From: Mesorhizobium sp. ORS 3324
GTDB lineage: Bacteria > Pseudomonadota > Alphaproteobacteria > Rhizobiales > Rhizobiaceae
Length of the DNA stretch: 60,823 nt
Reading direction: 5' to 3'
Assembly (NCBI GenBank): GCA_000824825.2
Contig: LM655188.1
Coordinates: 1 to 60,823 of the forward strand
Made by a program: the position numbers and the translations under genes. The notes beneath the pieces were generated by a model. It did no database searches. It was not told the origin of the DNA and saw only the letters and a program-made list of their open reading frames with translations. Positions 32,910 to 42,325 of the stretch are shown here, piece after piece. Within the stretch, counting starts at the first letter, position 1; every line of letters begins with the position of its first letter.

Positions 32910-33623
32910 TTGACGGAACACGCTGCCGGTGCAACGCGCGATCGAAGCAAAAGGCTCGATCCGGCGGACTTCATCAAGGCGAACCTGCGCCTATCGCCGG
33001 TGCCGTCGCTGCCCGAAATCGGCCTCTACAGTGCCCATCCCGGCAGCGGGCTGAGGCGGCTGCTGGAACCGGACGATGGCACTGACGACGAGGCGACCGA
33101 ACCGCAACCGCCCTACTGGGCCTATGCCTGGGCAGGCGGCGCGGTGCTGGCGCGCTATGTTCTCGATAAGCCGTTGACCGTCGCCGGCCGGCGCGTGCTG
33201 GACCTCGGCGCCGGCAGTGGCCTGGTCGGCATCGCCGCGGCAAAGGCCGGGGCGAGCGAGGTGATCGCGGCGGAAATCGACCGCAACGGCATTGTCGCGC
33301 TCGCCCTCAACGCCGCGGCCAACGGCGTCGCTATCACCGCAATCGGCGATGACATCACCGGCGGTCCGCCGCCTGCCGTCGACCTGGTGCTTGCCGGCGA
33401 TGTCTTCTACGGACAGGCGGTCGCGCAACGGGTCATCCCATTCCTCGACCGCTGCCTTGGCGCCGGCATCGAGGTGCTGGTCGGCGATCCGGGCCGCGCC
33501 TGGCTGCCCAGGCCGCGGCTTCGCCTGCGCGGTGAATACCAGGTGCCGGATGTCGGCGGGAACGGCGGCGGCGAGCCCAAGCCGAGCGCCGTCTTCGCCT
33601 TTGTTCGGGAAAAGGCTGGCTAG
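32910..33623 (+). CDS. Class I methyltransferase, ETF-beta lysine methyltransferase-like
   Basis: This 237-residue protein contains FIKANLRLSPVPSLPEIGLY, PPYWAYAWAGGAVLARYVLD and SAM motif I VLDLGAGSGLVGIAAAKAGA (split at LDLGAGSGLVGIA). This arrangement matches the ETFBKMT/METTL20 group, known in Agrobacterium, that methylates lysines of electron-transfer flavoprotein beta. The start is taken as TTG 32910, 2 bases after the fadD stop. Operon linkage with fatty-acid activation fits a role in tuning beta-oxidation electron flow. A different protein substrate is possible. Confidence 0.78.
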   Translation: MTEHAAGATRDRSKRLDPADFIKANLRLSPVPSLPEIGLYSAHPGSGLRRLLEPDDGTDDEATEPQPPYWAYAWAGGAVLARYVLDKPLTVAGRRVLDLGAGSGLVGIAAAKAGASEVIAAEIDRNGIVALALNAAANGVAITAIGDDITGGPPPAVDLVLAGDVFYGQAVAQRVIPFLDRCLGAGIEVLVGDPGRAWLPRPRLRLRGEYQVPDVGGNGGGEPKPSAVFAFVREKAG

Positions 33624-33625
33624 AT

Positions 33626-33730
33626 GTGAGCGTTCACCGTTTCACAGAAACGGCGAACCGCTCTATCTCTTTGTTTTGACGCAATTCCGACGGAGAACCG
33701 TTTCACACTCTTCCTGGAATTGCTTTAGCC
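33626..33730. repeat. About 105-bp dispersed intergenic repeat, copy 2
   Basis: This copy matches 5061-5168 with few differences (shared CAACCGCTCTATCTCT-like and ACCGTTTCACAC segments, and GCAATTCC...GGAATTGC dyad). It fills the gap between two converging genes and overlaps the last codons of the HAD gene by a few bases. Confidence 0.8.
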
Positions 33731-34450
33731 GGCCGGCTCGCTCACCCGCGCCGACAGGAAATCCGGCAGGTCGGCGACCGAATCCAGGATGACGTCGGCC
33801 ATCGCCGACAGCGAGTCGCGCGTGCCGGTGCCGGAAAGCACGCCGATCGCCAGACCGCAACCGCCGGCGCGCGCCATTTCGAGATCATGCCGGTTGTCGC
33901 CGACCATGGCGATCTCGCCCGGCCTCAGCCCCGTCAGATCGCAGAAAGCGACAACGGTGTCGGGCGCCGGCTTTGGGTTCGCCACGGCATCATAGCCAAA
34001 GGCGGCGTCGAAGAGCTGCGCGACGCCGAGCGTGGCCAGAGTCTTTTCGGCGCCGCTGGTGGAATCGTTGGTGGCGACGCCCATGCGGTAGGATCTTTTG
34101 TGCAGCGTCCTCAGCGAATCGACGATGCCCGGCAGCGCGACCGCCATCGACGAGCCCTGCACAGAGGTGATCTCGTTGAAGCGGGAAACGGCCTGCATCT
34201 GGTCCTCATTGGACAGGCGCGGGAACCAGAGCTCCACGACATCCATGTTCGAGCCGGAAGCAAAGATCGAATCGGGCTTGAAGCGTTTGCTGACGAAATC
34301 GAAGCCCGCCGCCGCGAGCAACCGGTCGGCCTTCCAGCGGTCGCCCTCGGCGGCGTCCATCGCCATGAAATCGGCAACGCCGAGCCAGGTTGCGTTGAAA
34401 TCGACAAGCGTGCCGTCCTTGTCGAACAAGATGCCTTTGATATCCGCCAA
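33725..34450 (-). CDS. HAD-superfamily phosphatase (phosphoglycolate phosphatase-like)
   Basis: This 241-residue HAD hydrolase has nucleophile motif I FDKDGTLVDF near residue 9, motif II GVATNDST, motif III lysine in NPKPAPDTV and motif IV MVGDNRHDLEMA. The alpha-helical cap after motif I puts it in subclass I (Gph/YfbT type). Its start is 5 bases after the pgi stop, so the two are co-transcribed, hinting at a sugar-phosphate substrate. Confidence 0.87.
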   Translation of the reverse strand: MADIKGILFDKDGTLVDFNATWLGVADFMAMDAAEGDRWKADRLLAAAGFDFVSKRFKPDSIFASGSNMDVVELWFPRLSNEDQMQAVSRFNEITSVQGSSMAVALPGIVDSLRTLHKRSYRMGVATNDSTSGAEKTLATLGVAQLFDAAFGYDAVANPKPAPDTVVAFCDLTGLRPGEIAMVGDNRHDLEMARAGGCGLAIGVLSGTGTRDSLSAMADVILDSVADLPDFLSARVSEPAG

Positions 34451-34455
34451 ACCTA

Positions 34456-36099
34456 TTACTCCGCGCCGCGCAACTGGTGGATATGAGCCACCAGTCCGGC
34501 AGTCGAGGCGTCGCGATTTGCGGCAGTCTCCTTGCCTTCCACGACAGGCAGCAGGCCCGTCGCCAGTTCCTTGCCGAGTTCAACGCCCCATTGGTCGAAC
34601 GAGTTGATGTTGAACAGCGTGCCCTCGACGAAGACGCGGTGCTCGTAGAGCGCGATCAGCCGGCCGAGCGTGCGCGGATCGAGTTTGCGATAGAGGATGG
34701 TGAGCGAGGGGCGGTTGCCCGAAAAGACGCGGTGCGGCGCGATGCGGTCGACATCGGCGGGCTTCATGCCCTTGGCCAGCATCTGCGCGCGCGCCTCTTC
34801 CAAAGTGCGCCCCTTCATGAAGGCTTCCGACTGCGCCAGGCAATTGGCAAGCAAGAGATCGTGATGGTTCTTCAGCTCGGGCTCGTGGCTGACGGCGGCG
34901 GCAAGGAACTCCACCGGGATGAAGTCGGTGCCCTGGTGCAGAAGCTGGAAGAAAGCATGCTGGCCGTTGGTGCCGGGCTCGCCCCAGACCAGCGGGCCGG
35001 TCGGCGTGGCGACCGCGCCGCCGTCCAGCGTCACGCTCTTGCCGTTCGATTCCATGTCGAGCTGCTGCAGATAGGCCGGCAGGCGCGACAGGCGCTGGTC
35101 GTAGGGGATGACGGCGCGGGCCGGGTATCTGCAGACGACCCGGTGCCACCAGCCGATCAGGCCGAGCAGCGCCGGCAGGTTCTTTTGCAGGGGTGCTGAG
35201 CGGAAATGCTCGTCCATCTCATGCGCGCCGTCGAGGAAGGCGCGGAAGTTGCGCGGACCGATGGCGATCATCACCGGCAGGCCGATGGCGCTCCAGACCG
35301 AATAGCGGCCGCCGACCCAGTCCCAGAAGCCGAAGACGCGGTCGGAGGCGATGCCGAACTTGGCCACAAGATCCAGCGCGGTCGAGACGGCGGCGAAATG
35401 CTTGCCGATCGCCTCCTTGCCCAGCGCCTTCTCCACCCATTTACGCGCCGTCTCGGCATTGGTCATCGTCTCGACCGTGGTGAAGGTCTTGGAGGCGACG
35501 ATGAACAGCGTCGTTTCGGGAGACAGGCCCTTCAGCGTGTCGTGGATATGGGCGCCGTCGACATTGGAGACGTAATGCGCGCGCGGCCCGTCATGGTAGG
35601 GCGCCAGCGCCAGCGTCACCATCGCCGGTCCGAGATCCGAGCCGCCGATGCCGATGTTGACGATGTCGGTGATCTTCTTGCCGGTGGCGCCGGCGGCCTT
35701 GCCCGAACGGATGTCAGCGGCGAAGGCGCCCATGGCGTCGAGCACGGCGATGACATCGGCCTTTGTGTCCTGGCCATCGACCACAACGCTCTTGCCGGTC
35801 AAATTGCGCAGCGCGGTATGAAGGACCGCGCGGCCTTCGGTGATGTTGATCTTCTTGCCTTCGAACATGGCGGCGCGGCGGCGTTCGAGGTCGGCGGCGC
35901 CGGCGAGCTTCTCCAGCATCGCCATCGTGTCGGCGTCAACCGCGCATTTCGACCAGTCGAGCAGAAGGTCGCCATCGGTGGCGGAGAATCTTTCGAAACG
36001 CTTGGGATCGGCTGCGAAGGCTTCGCGCATGTTGCCCTTGGCTGCCGCGCGCTGATCACGCAACGCGGCGAGTTGCTTGTCGAAGGATGACTGATCCAC
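34456..36099 (-). CDS. pgi: Glucose-6-phosphate isomerase
   Basis: This 547-residue enzyme interconverts glucose-6-phosphate and fructose-6-phosphate. It has the family stretches [60 protein letters not shown] and [13 protein letters not shown]. These include the catalytic Glu (GEPGTNGQH) and the C-terminal Lys (GVELGKELA). It is full length for the family. It is transcribed with the HAD gene and ends at that gene's start. Confidence 0.96.
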   Translation of the reverse strand: MDQSSFDKQLAALRDQRAAAKGNMREAFAADPKRFERFSATDGDLLLDWSKCAVDADTMAMLEKLAGAADLERRRAAMFEGKKINITEGRAVLHTALRNLTGKSVVVDGQDTKADVIAVLDAMGAFAADIRSGKAAGATGKKITDIVNIGIGGSDLGPAMVTLALAPYHDGPRAHYVSNVDGAHIHDTLKGLSPETTLFIVASKTFTTVETMTNAETARKWVEKALGKEAIGKHFAAVSTALDLVAKFGIASDRVFGFWDWVGGRYSVWSAIGLPVMIAIGPRNFRAFLDGAHEMDEHFRSAPLQKNLPALLGLIGWWHRVVCRYPARAVIPYDQRLSRLPAYLQQLDMESNGKSVTLDGGAVATPTGPLVWGEPGTNGQHAFFQLLHQGTDFIPVEFLAAAVSHEPELKNHHDLLLANCLAQSEAFMKGRTLEEARAQMLAKGMKPADVDRIAPHRVFSGNRPSLTILYRKLDPRTLGRLIALYEHRVFVEGTLFNINSFDQWGVELGKELATGLLPVVEGKETAANRDASTAGLVAHIHQLRGAE

Positions 36100-36271
36100 T
36101 GGCAGGCTCCTGGCGGGTTTTTAGACCATCTTAGCAGGCCGGATGTTTCCGGCGCGTGTCGGCGCGTCATTCTATTGAGCCGATTTCCATTTCGTTCAAG
36201 CGCGGCGATGACGCAGCGCATCACGCTTTTATGATGCGCGGTATTGGATGGCGAGGACCCGAGAATTCACC

Positions 36272-36403
36272 GCGACGATGCTGCGCGGTATGGGCGACGA
36301 TGCTGCGCATCGCGCTTGGGGGGTGCTGCGACGATGCTGCGCATCGCGCCTTGGGGGGCCGCGACGATGCTGCGCATCGCGCTTAGATGCTGCGCATCGC
36401 GCC
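36272..36403. repeat. Imperfect 33-34 bp tandem repeats with internal hairpins
   Basis: Repeat units begin near 36272, 36294, 36328, 36361 and 36386 (first and last are partial). Each holds GATGCTGCGCATC, which can fold as GATGC/GCATC, and the middle units end in a G run (CTTGGGGGG). They lie in the 426-bp gap (36100-36525) between pgi and the mocR gene, which contains no ORF I can support. Confidence 0.85.
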
Positions 36404-36525
36404 TATAGATCACTGGCATAAATCCCAGCGATCAGAAAAATTGATTGGCGCAACACCTTGTGCCACCCATACACTCGACTGGTCCAGCCAAGTGAAAACC
36501 GCTGGCCTTCCGAGGAAGATTTCCC

Positions 36526-38019
36526 ATGCCACAGCGCAATGACACGGCCATATGGTCCGGCCTGTTCCGGATTTCGGCCGAATCCGGACAAACTCTCCAG
36601 GCGCAGATCCGCCAGGCGATCGTTGCCGCCATCCTCGATCGACAAATCGCCGCTTCGATGCCGCTGCCGTCCTGCCGGATTCTGGCGGAAAAACTTGGCG
36701 TTGCCCGCGGCACCGTGGTGCTTGCCTTCCAGCAGCTGGTCGACCAGGGTTTCCTGGTGGCGCGCGAGCGGCGCGGTCATTTCGTCAACCCAGAGGTGCT
36801 GGCCACCCCCGCCAAGCCGCATCAGAAGGCGCCTGATCAGCAGAACGAGATCGACTGGAAGGCGCGCCGGCAGATCGCCGCCAGCGACATGCCGCCGCCG
36901 GCCAAGCACGACAACTGGATCAAGTCCTCCTATCCGTTCGTCTACGGCCAATTCGATCCGGCGCTGTTCCCGACCGCCGAATGGCGCGAGTGCAACCGCA
37001 TGGCGCTCGCGGTGCTGGAGATACGCAATTGGGCGTCCGACATGGTCGACCGCGACGATCCGCTGCTGATCGAGCAGATCCAGGCCCGGCTTTTGCCGCG
37101 CCGCGGCATCTTCGCCAATCCGGATGAGATCATCGTGACGTTGGGCGCGCAGAACGCGCTCTACATGCTCGCCTCGCTGCTGATGACCAAGGGCTCCAAG
37201 GTGGCGATGGAAGACCCCGGCTACCCGGATGCCCGCTCGATCTTCCGGCTGGCCGGCGCCGACATCCAGCCGGTTCCTGTCGACCAGTCCGGCATCGTGA
37301 CCTCGGCGATCCCCAGCGATTCCGGCTTCGTCTTCGTCACGCCCAGCCACCATTGCCCGACCATGGTGCCGCTGTCGGCCGAGCGGCGGCAGGATCTTTT
37401 GGCGCGCGCCAACCGCAACAACCAGATCATCATCGAGGACGGCTATGACAGCCAGCTTCTCGACGAGGCGCCGCAGCAGGCGCTGAAGAGCCTCGACCGC
37501 TCGGGCCGCGTCATCTATGTCGGATCGATGTCGAAGACGCTGGCTCCGGGCCTGAGGCTCGGCTACATCGTCGCATCGGCCGGGCTGATCGCCGAACTTC
37601 GCGCGCTGCGCCGCTTCATGCTCAGGCACCCGCCGGCGAACAACCAGCGCGCCGTTGCGCTGTTTTTGTCGCTCGGCCATCACGAGGCGCTGGTGCGCAG
37701 GCTCTCCGCCGCCTTCGACGAGCGGCGCAAGCGTCTGGTCCATGCGATTTCCGCTTTCCTGCCAGAGTGGCGTTCGACCGACTCGGCGGGCGGCACATCG
37801 CTCTGGCTGGAGGGGCCGCGCGGCACCGATTCACGTGGCCTGGCCGAGGCGGCGGCCTCGCGCAGCGTCATCATCGAGCCCGGCGACCGCTTCTTCGACC
37901 GCAGCGAAAAGCCCTCGCGTTTCATGCGCTTGGGCATCTCCTCGATCTCGCTGCAGCATATCGAGCCCGGTATCCGGGAGCTCGCCACGGCAGCCGGACG
38001 GCGGCCCGCCGCAGCCTGA
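36526..38019 (+). CDS. MocR-type regulator (GntR HTH fused to class I aminotransferase)
   Basis: This 497-residue protein has an N-terminal winged helix (LQAQIRQAIVAAILDRQI, then LAEKLGVARGTVVLAFQQL) joined to a fold-type I aminotransferase domain. The PLP lysine is in YVGSMSKTLAPGLRLGY, and motif EDPGYPDARSIF is present. MocR proteins sense PLP or amino compounds. The next gene downstream encodes an MttB-family enzyme, but a terminator separates them. Likely ligands (GABA, taurine, ectoine-type or betaine compounds) cannot be told from sequence. Confidence 0.88.
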   Translation: MPQRNDTAIWSGLFRISAESGQTLQAQIRQAIVAAILDRQIAASMPLPSCRILAEKLGVARGTVVLAFQQLVDQGFLVARERRGHFVNPEVLATPAKPHQKAPDQQNEIDWKARRQIAASDMPPPAKHDNWIKSSYPFVYGQFDPALFPTAEWRECNRMALAVLEIRNWASDMVDRDDPLLIEQIQARLLPRRGIFANPDEIIVTLGAQNALYMLASLLMTKGSKVAMEDPGYPDARSIFRLAGADIQPVPVDQSGIVTSAIPSDSGFVFVTPSHHCPTMVPLSAERRQDLLARANRNNQIIIEDGYDSQLLDEAPQQALKSLDRSGRVIYVGSMSKTLAPGLRLGYIVASAGLIAELRALRRFMLRHPPANNQRAVALFLSLGHHEALVRRLSAAFDERRKRLVHAISAFLPEWRSTDSAGGTSLWLEGPRGTDSRGLAEAAASRSVIIEPGDRFFDRSEKPSRFMRLGISSISLQHIEPGIRELATAAGRRPAAA

Positions 38020-38038
38020 TCGCGAACTGAAATTCTTG

Positions 38039-38072
38039 AAAGGGAGCCGGCGCGTGCCGGCTCCCTTTTGTT
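38039..38072 (+). terminator. Rho-independent terminator after the mocR gene
   Basis: A perfect 11-bp stem (AGGGAGCCGGC with GCCGGCTCCCT) around loop GCGT is followed by TTTTGTTT. It ends the MocR transcript 20 bases after its stop codon. Confidence 0.88.
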
Positions 38073-38239
38073 TGGCAGCCTGTTTGCTTTAGCATCCTGG
38101 CATATTCGACGGGATAGGCTGGCTCATAGGCTGTGCCAATGCCGGCGGCATAGTCGAGGCACAAAGGGGACGAGGCAGGCCGATGGTGGACCAACCGCCA
38201 CGCATCCTGCCCCTGAAGACTAAAGGTGGAGTGCTTTCC

Positions 38240-39829
38240 ATGTCAGTGGCTATCGAGAAGCAGGAAGCGTCGTCGGACCAGCGTTCGCGGCGGTCCGGCG
38301 GGCGCGAAGCGCGCCGCGCGATGCGGGCAGCGCCGCTCGCCGACGACATCCGTCCGGTGCGGCCGGGCCTTGAAGGCGGCAGCTACGGACCATTGAGCCA
38401 GAACGATTGCGAGCGCATCCACGAGGCGGTGCTGACGCTTCTGGAGACGGTCGGCTTCGCCAACGCCATCCCCTCCTGCATCGAGGCGCTGATCCGTGTC
38501 GGCGCGACCCATGGCGATGACGGCCGCATCCGCCTGCCGCGGGCGCTGGTGCTTGACACGATCAGACAAGCGGCACGCCACTTCACGCTTTACGGCCAGG
38601 ACCCCAAGCACGACATGGTGATCCAGGGCAAGCGCGTGCATTACGGCACGGCCGGCGCTGCCGTGCATCTCGTCGACGTCGAGAAGCGCGAATATCGCGA
38701 ATCGCAGCTGCAGGACATCTACGATGCCGCCCGCCTTGTCGACGGGCTCGACAACATCCATTTCTTCCAGCGCACCATGGTGCCGCGCGACATTCCCGAT
38801 CCGCTCGAGATGGACTTCAACACGCTCTATGCCTGCGTGATGGGGACGTCGAAACATGTCGGCACATCGTTCACGGTGCGCGAGAACGTCAAGCCGGCGC
38901 TGGAAATGCTCTATGCAATCGCCGGCGGCGAGGAGAATTTCCGGGCCCGCCCATTCGTCTCCAACTCGAACTGCTTCGTCGTGCCGCCGATGAAGTTCGC
39001 CGAGGACGCCTGCGGCGTGCTCGAAGCCTGCGTCGAGGGCGGCATTCCGATCCTCCTGCTCTCTGCCGGCCAGGCCGGCGCCACCGCGCCTGCGGCAATC
39101 GCCGGCGCCGTCGTCCAGGCGGTGGCGGAAGTGCTGATGGGCCTTGTCTATGTCAACGCCATCAAGCCCGGCCATCCGGCGATCTTCGGCACCTGGCCGT
39201 TCGTCTCCGACCTCAGAACCGGCGCCATGTCCGGCGGCTCGGCCGAGCAGTCGGTGCTGACCGCGGCTTGCGCGCAGATGGCGCAATTCTACGACCTGCC
39301 CGGCGGCTCGGCCGCCGGCATGACGGACTCGAAGCTGCCCGACATCCAGTCCGGCTACGAGAAGGGCATCACCAATGTGATGGCGGGACTGTCCGGCCTC
39401 AACCTCGTCTACGAATCGGCCGGCATGCATGCCTCACTGCTCGGCTTCTGCCTCGAAAGCCTGATCATCGACAACGACATGCTCGGCCACTGCCTGCGCT
39501 GCGTCCGCGGCATCGAGGTGACCGACGACGCGCTGTCGGTCGACACTATCACCGATGTCTGCCTCAAGGGACCGGGCCACTATCTCGGCAACGAGCAGAC
39601 GCTGAAGCTGATGCAGACCGAATATTTCTATCCCGCTGTCGGCGACCGTTTCTCGCCCAAGGAATGGAACGAGAAGGGCCGGCCGGACATCCTGCAACGG
39701 GCGATCGCCGAGAAGAAGCGCGTGCTGGCCGAGCGTTTTCCGCGGCATGTGTCGCGGCTCACCGACGACAAGCTGCGCGCCCGCTTCGGCGAGATGATCA
39801 AATTGCCGCGCAACAGGATGGGCGGCTGA
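38240..39829 (+). CDS. Trimethylamine/glycine-betaine methyltransferase family protein (MttB superfamily, non-Pyl)
   Basis: This 529-residue protein belongs to the MttB superfamily: LLETVGFANAIPSCIEAL, GTAGAAVHLVDVE, VGTSFTVRENVKPALEM, ILLLSAGQAGATAPAAI, and YESAGMHASLLGFCLESLIIDND. No in-frame TAG interrupts it, so it is the non-pyrrolysine type, whose characterised members demethylate glycine betaine, carnitine or proline betaine using a corrinoid partner. No corrinoid protein gene is adjacent. The ATG at 38240 with GGTGGAG upstream is preferred to 38183. Confidence 0.85.
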   Translation: MSVAIEKQEASSDQRSRRSGGREARRAMRAAPLADDIRPVRPGLEGGSYGPLSQNDCERIHEAVLTLLETVGFANAIPSCIEALIRVGATHGDDGRIRLPRALVLDTIRQAARHFTLYGQDPKHDMVIQGKRVHYGTAGAAVHLVDVEKREYRESQLQDIYDAARLVDGLDNIHFFQRTMVPRDIPDPLEMDFNTLYACVMGTSKHVGTSFTVRENVKPALEMLYAIAGGEENFRARPFVSNSNCFVVPPMKFAEDACGVLEACVEGGIPILLLSAGQAGATAPAAIAGAVVQAVAEVLMGLVYVNAIKPGHPAIFGTWPFVSDLRTGAMSGGSAEQSVLTAACAQMAQFYDLPGGSAAGMTDSKLPDIQSGYEKGITNVMAGLSGLNLVYESAGMHASLLGFCLESLIIDNDMLGHCLRCVRGIEVTDDALSVDTITDVCLKGPGHYLGNEQTLKLMQTEYFYPAVGDRFSPKEWNEKGRPDILQRAIAEKKRVLAERFPRHVSRLTDDKLRARFGEMIKLPRNRMGG

Positions 39830-39847
39830 TCTCCCCGCTTTCTCGGC

Positions 39848-40246
39848 TCACTCCGCACTCAGCCCGTAGCGCTCGACGACCTCGGCATTGATCAGCTTCG
39901 CGTGCAGCGTCATCAGCACGATCTGCGCATCGAAGCTGTCGCCGGCTTCGAGCGCCGCCTCGAGGCGGCGCTCGGCTTCCAGCATCCGCTCGCTCCCATT
40001 GGCCTGCTCGAAGACCTCCGGCCCGGCGACGCAATAGCTGCAGAGCTGCGCCACCGATTGATAGGCCTGCGGCGGCGGCTGCTCCGGCCAGCGGTCATTC
40101 ATCAGATTGACGATGGTGAGCTTGACGCCCTCGGGCACTAGGGCGGGGTGCAGATCGGCCTGGCGCAGGGCGTCGTCGAGCTGGCGCAGGTCGCCAGAGC
40201 GGCCGAACATGCCGAGGAAGCCGAGGGAGGAGCGCCGTTTGGTCAT
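39848..40246 (-). CDS. Conserved protein of unknown function
   Basis: This 132-residue cytoplasmic protein begins MTKRRSSLGFLGMFGRSGDL. It has a mixed alpha/beta middle (HPALVPEGVKLTIVNLM) and a helical C-terminus (ERMLEAERRLEAALEAGDS). There is no signal peptide, membrane segment or catalytic motif I recognise. It converges with the MttB-family gene. A terminator-like hairpin separates it from the dehydratase gene upstream. Confidence 0.7.
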   Translation of the reverse strand: MTKRRSSLGFLGMFGRSGDLRQLDDALRQADLHPALVPEGVKLTIVNLMNDRWPEQPPPQAYQSVAQLCSYCVAGPEVFEQANGSERMLEAERRLEAALEAGDSFDAQIVLMTLHAKLINAEVVERYGLSAE

Positions 40247-40317
40247 GATGGCCCGGAACCGGTCGAGATGACGCCTATCTGGATGTCCGGTGCGGCCGAA
40301 ACAAGGGCATGAGGAAA

Positions 40318-40344
40318 GGGCGGCCTGCGCTTGGCAAGCCGCCC
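40318..40344 (-). terminator. Terminator after the dehydratase gene
   Basis: On the minus strand an 11-bp stem (GGGCGGCTTGC with GCAGGCCGCCC, one G-T pair) with a 5-base loop is followed by TTTCC, about 25 bases after the dehydratase stop. Confidence 0.65.
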
Positions 40345-40368
40345 CTCGATTTTCCCCAGGCGAGGAAT

Positions 40369-42177
40369 TCAGTGATTGTCGCGCGGCACGCCGCTGGTAT
40401 GCGCGACGTCCTGGTACTTCACCGCCGGCTTCAGCACCATACCGGCCGAGAACTGGTCGACCATGCCGCGCTGGATCTCCTGCCACGGCGTCTGGTGCTT
40501 GGGATAGTGATAGCCGCCATTGCTTTCGAGCTCGGCCCGCCGCCTTGCGATCTCCTCGTCGCTGATCAGAATGTTGGCCGTGGCCTTCTTCAGATCGATG
40601 CGGACGCGGTCGCCGGTCTTGAGCAGCGCCAGGCCGCCGCCGACGGCTGCTTCCGGCGAGGCGTTGAGGATCGACGGCGAGCCGGACGTGCCGGACTGGC
40701 GGCCGTCGCCGATGCAGGGCAGCGAATGGATGCCCTTCTTGATGAGGTAGGCCGGCGGCTGCATGTTGACCACCTCGGCGCCGCCCGGATAGCCGACTGG
40801 ACCGGCGCCGCGCATAAACAGGATCGTGTGCTCGTCGATGCCCTGCGCCGGATCGTCGATGCGGGCGTGGTAGTCCTCCGGGCCGTCGAAGACGATGGCC
40901 TTGCCTTCGAAGGCTTCGGGATCGTTCGGATTGGAGAGGTAGCGCTCTCGGAATTCCGTCGAGATGCCGCTGGTCTTCATGATCGCCGAATCGAACAGGT
41001 TGCCCTTGAGGTTGATGAAGCCGGCATTGGCCTTGAGCGGCTTGGCGGCGCTGCTGATCACGTCCGGGTTCTCGTTGACGATATCCCTGCAATTGTCACC
41101 CATGGTCTTGCCGTTGACGGTGATCGCATCGGGATGCGGCAGCAGGCCGCCCTTCATCAGCTCGGCCACCACCGCCGGCACGCCGCCTGCACGGTGATAG
41201 TCCTCGCCGAGATACTCGCCCGTCGGCTGCAGGTTGACGAGGAGCGGAATGTTAAGGCCGACCGCCTGCCAGTCGTCATTGTCGAGCGGCACGCCGAGAT
41301 GGCGGGCAATCGCGTTGAGGTGGATCGGCGCGTTGGTCGAGCCGCCGATGGCCGAGTTGACGACGATGGCGTTCTCGAACGCCTTGCGGGTCATGATGTC
41401 GGAGGGCTTCAGGTCTTCATGCACCATCTCGACGATGCGCTTGCCCGTCTCGTAACCTATCTGGCCGCGCTCGCGATAGGGCGCGGGGATCGCTGCCGAG
41501 CCCGGCAGCTGCATGCCGAGCGCTTCCGCCAGCGAGTTCATGGTGGTGGCGGTGCCCATGGTGTTGCAATAGCCGGTCGAGGGCGCCGAGGAGGCGACGA
41601 TATCCATGAACTCGTCATAGTCGATCTCGCCGGCCGACAGCCGCTGGCGCGATTCCCAGACGATGGTGCCGGAACCCGTGCGCTTGCCCTTGTGCCAGCC
41701 GTTGAGCATCGGACCGACCGAAAACGCGATCGCCGGAATATTGACCGTGGCCGCTGCCATCAGCAGCGCGGGCGTGGTCTTGTCACAGCCGATGGTGAGC
41801 ACCACGCCGTCGATTGGATAGCCGTAAAGCACCTCGACCAGGCCGAGATAGGCGAGGTTGCGGTCGAGCGCCGCGGTCGGGCGCTTGCCGGTCTCCTGGA
41901 TCGGGTGGCACGGGAACTCGAAGGGAATGCCACCCATCGACACGATGCCTTCGCGCACGCGCTTGGCGAGCTCGAGGTGGTGCCGGTTGCAGGGGGACAA
42001 GTCAGAACCGGTCTGCGCGATGCCGATCAGCGGCTTTCCCGACATCAGCTCGGCGCGCGTCAGTCCGTAGTTCAGGTAGCGTTCGAGATAGAGCGCCGTC
42101 ATGCCCGGATTGTCGGGGTTGTCGAACCACTCCTGCGAGCGAAATTTCTTCTTTCTTGTTGGGGCGCCGGCCATCAT
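40369..42177 (-). CDS. IlvD/Edd family dehydratase (sugar-acid dehydratase type)
   Basis: This 602-residue [Fe-S] dehydratase starts [18 protein letters not shown]. Cluster-binding cysteines are in DLSPCNRHH and [19 protein letters not shown] (core GCDKTTPA), with the third near [27 protein letters not shown] and [10 protein letters not shown] complete the family pattern. The N-terminus and length fit aldonate dehydratases (arabonate, xylonate or gluconate type) better than biosynthetic IlvD, so the substrate is probably a sugar acid. It is divergent from the coxG-like gene. Confidence 0.85.
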   Translation of the reverse strand: MMAGAPTRKKKFRSQEWFDNPDNPGMTALYLERYLNYGLTRAELMSGKPLIGIAQTGSDLSPCNRHHLELAKRVREGIVSMGGIPFEFPCHPIQETGKRPTAALDRNLAYLGLVEVLYGYPIDGVVLTIGCDKTTPALLMAAATVNIPAIAFSVGPMLNGWHKGKRTGSGTIVWESRQRLSAGEIDYDEFMDIVASSAPSTGYCNTMGTATTMNSLAEALGMQLPGSAAIPAPYRERGQIGYETGKRIVEMVHEDLKPSDIMTRKAFENAIVVNSAIGGSTNAPIHLNAIARHLGVPLDNDDWQAVGLNIPLLVNLQPTGEYLGEDYHRAGGVPAVVAELMKGGLLPHPDAITVNGKTMGDNCRDIVNENPDVISSAAKPLKANAGFINLKGNLFDSAIMKTSGISTEFRERYLSNPNDPEAFEGKAIVFDGPEDYHARIDDPAQGIDEHTILFMRGAGPVGYPGGAEVVNMQPPAYLIKKGIHSLPCIGDGRQSGTSGSPSILNASPEAAVGGGLALLKTGDRVRIDLKKATANILISDEEIARRRAELESNGGYHYPKHQTPWQEIQRGMVDQFSAGMVLKPAVKYQDVAHTSGVPRDNH

Positions 42178-42325
42178 GGTCTCCGTATTTGTATGACAAA
42201 TCGATATGACAACGCGCGAGCGCAAGCAAGAGGCACGAGCGCCGCAGACCAGCACTTTGGTGCGATAGACAGATAAAGAACCGCGCGCTAGGACCAATCG
42301 GCATCAGCAATGCGGGAGGTTCCTG

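Noticed and set aside
36272..36403. CRISPR array
   Set aside because: Units are directly adjacent without unique spacers, and no cas genes are present; these are simple tandem repeats.
38240..39829. Pyrrolysine-containing MttB
   Set aside because: The frame has no internal TAG; it is the non-pyrrolysine branch.
40309..42276. 655-codon frame opposite the dehydratase gene
   Set aside because: Antisense shadow of an IlvD/Edd gene with clear Fe-S motifs; composition is shadow-like (His/Asp/Arg-rich).
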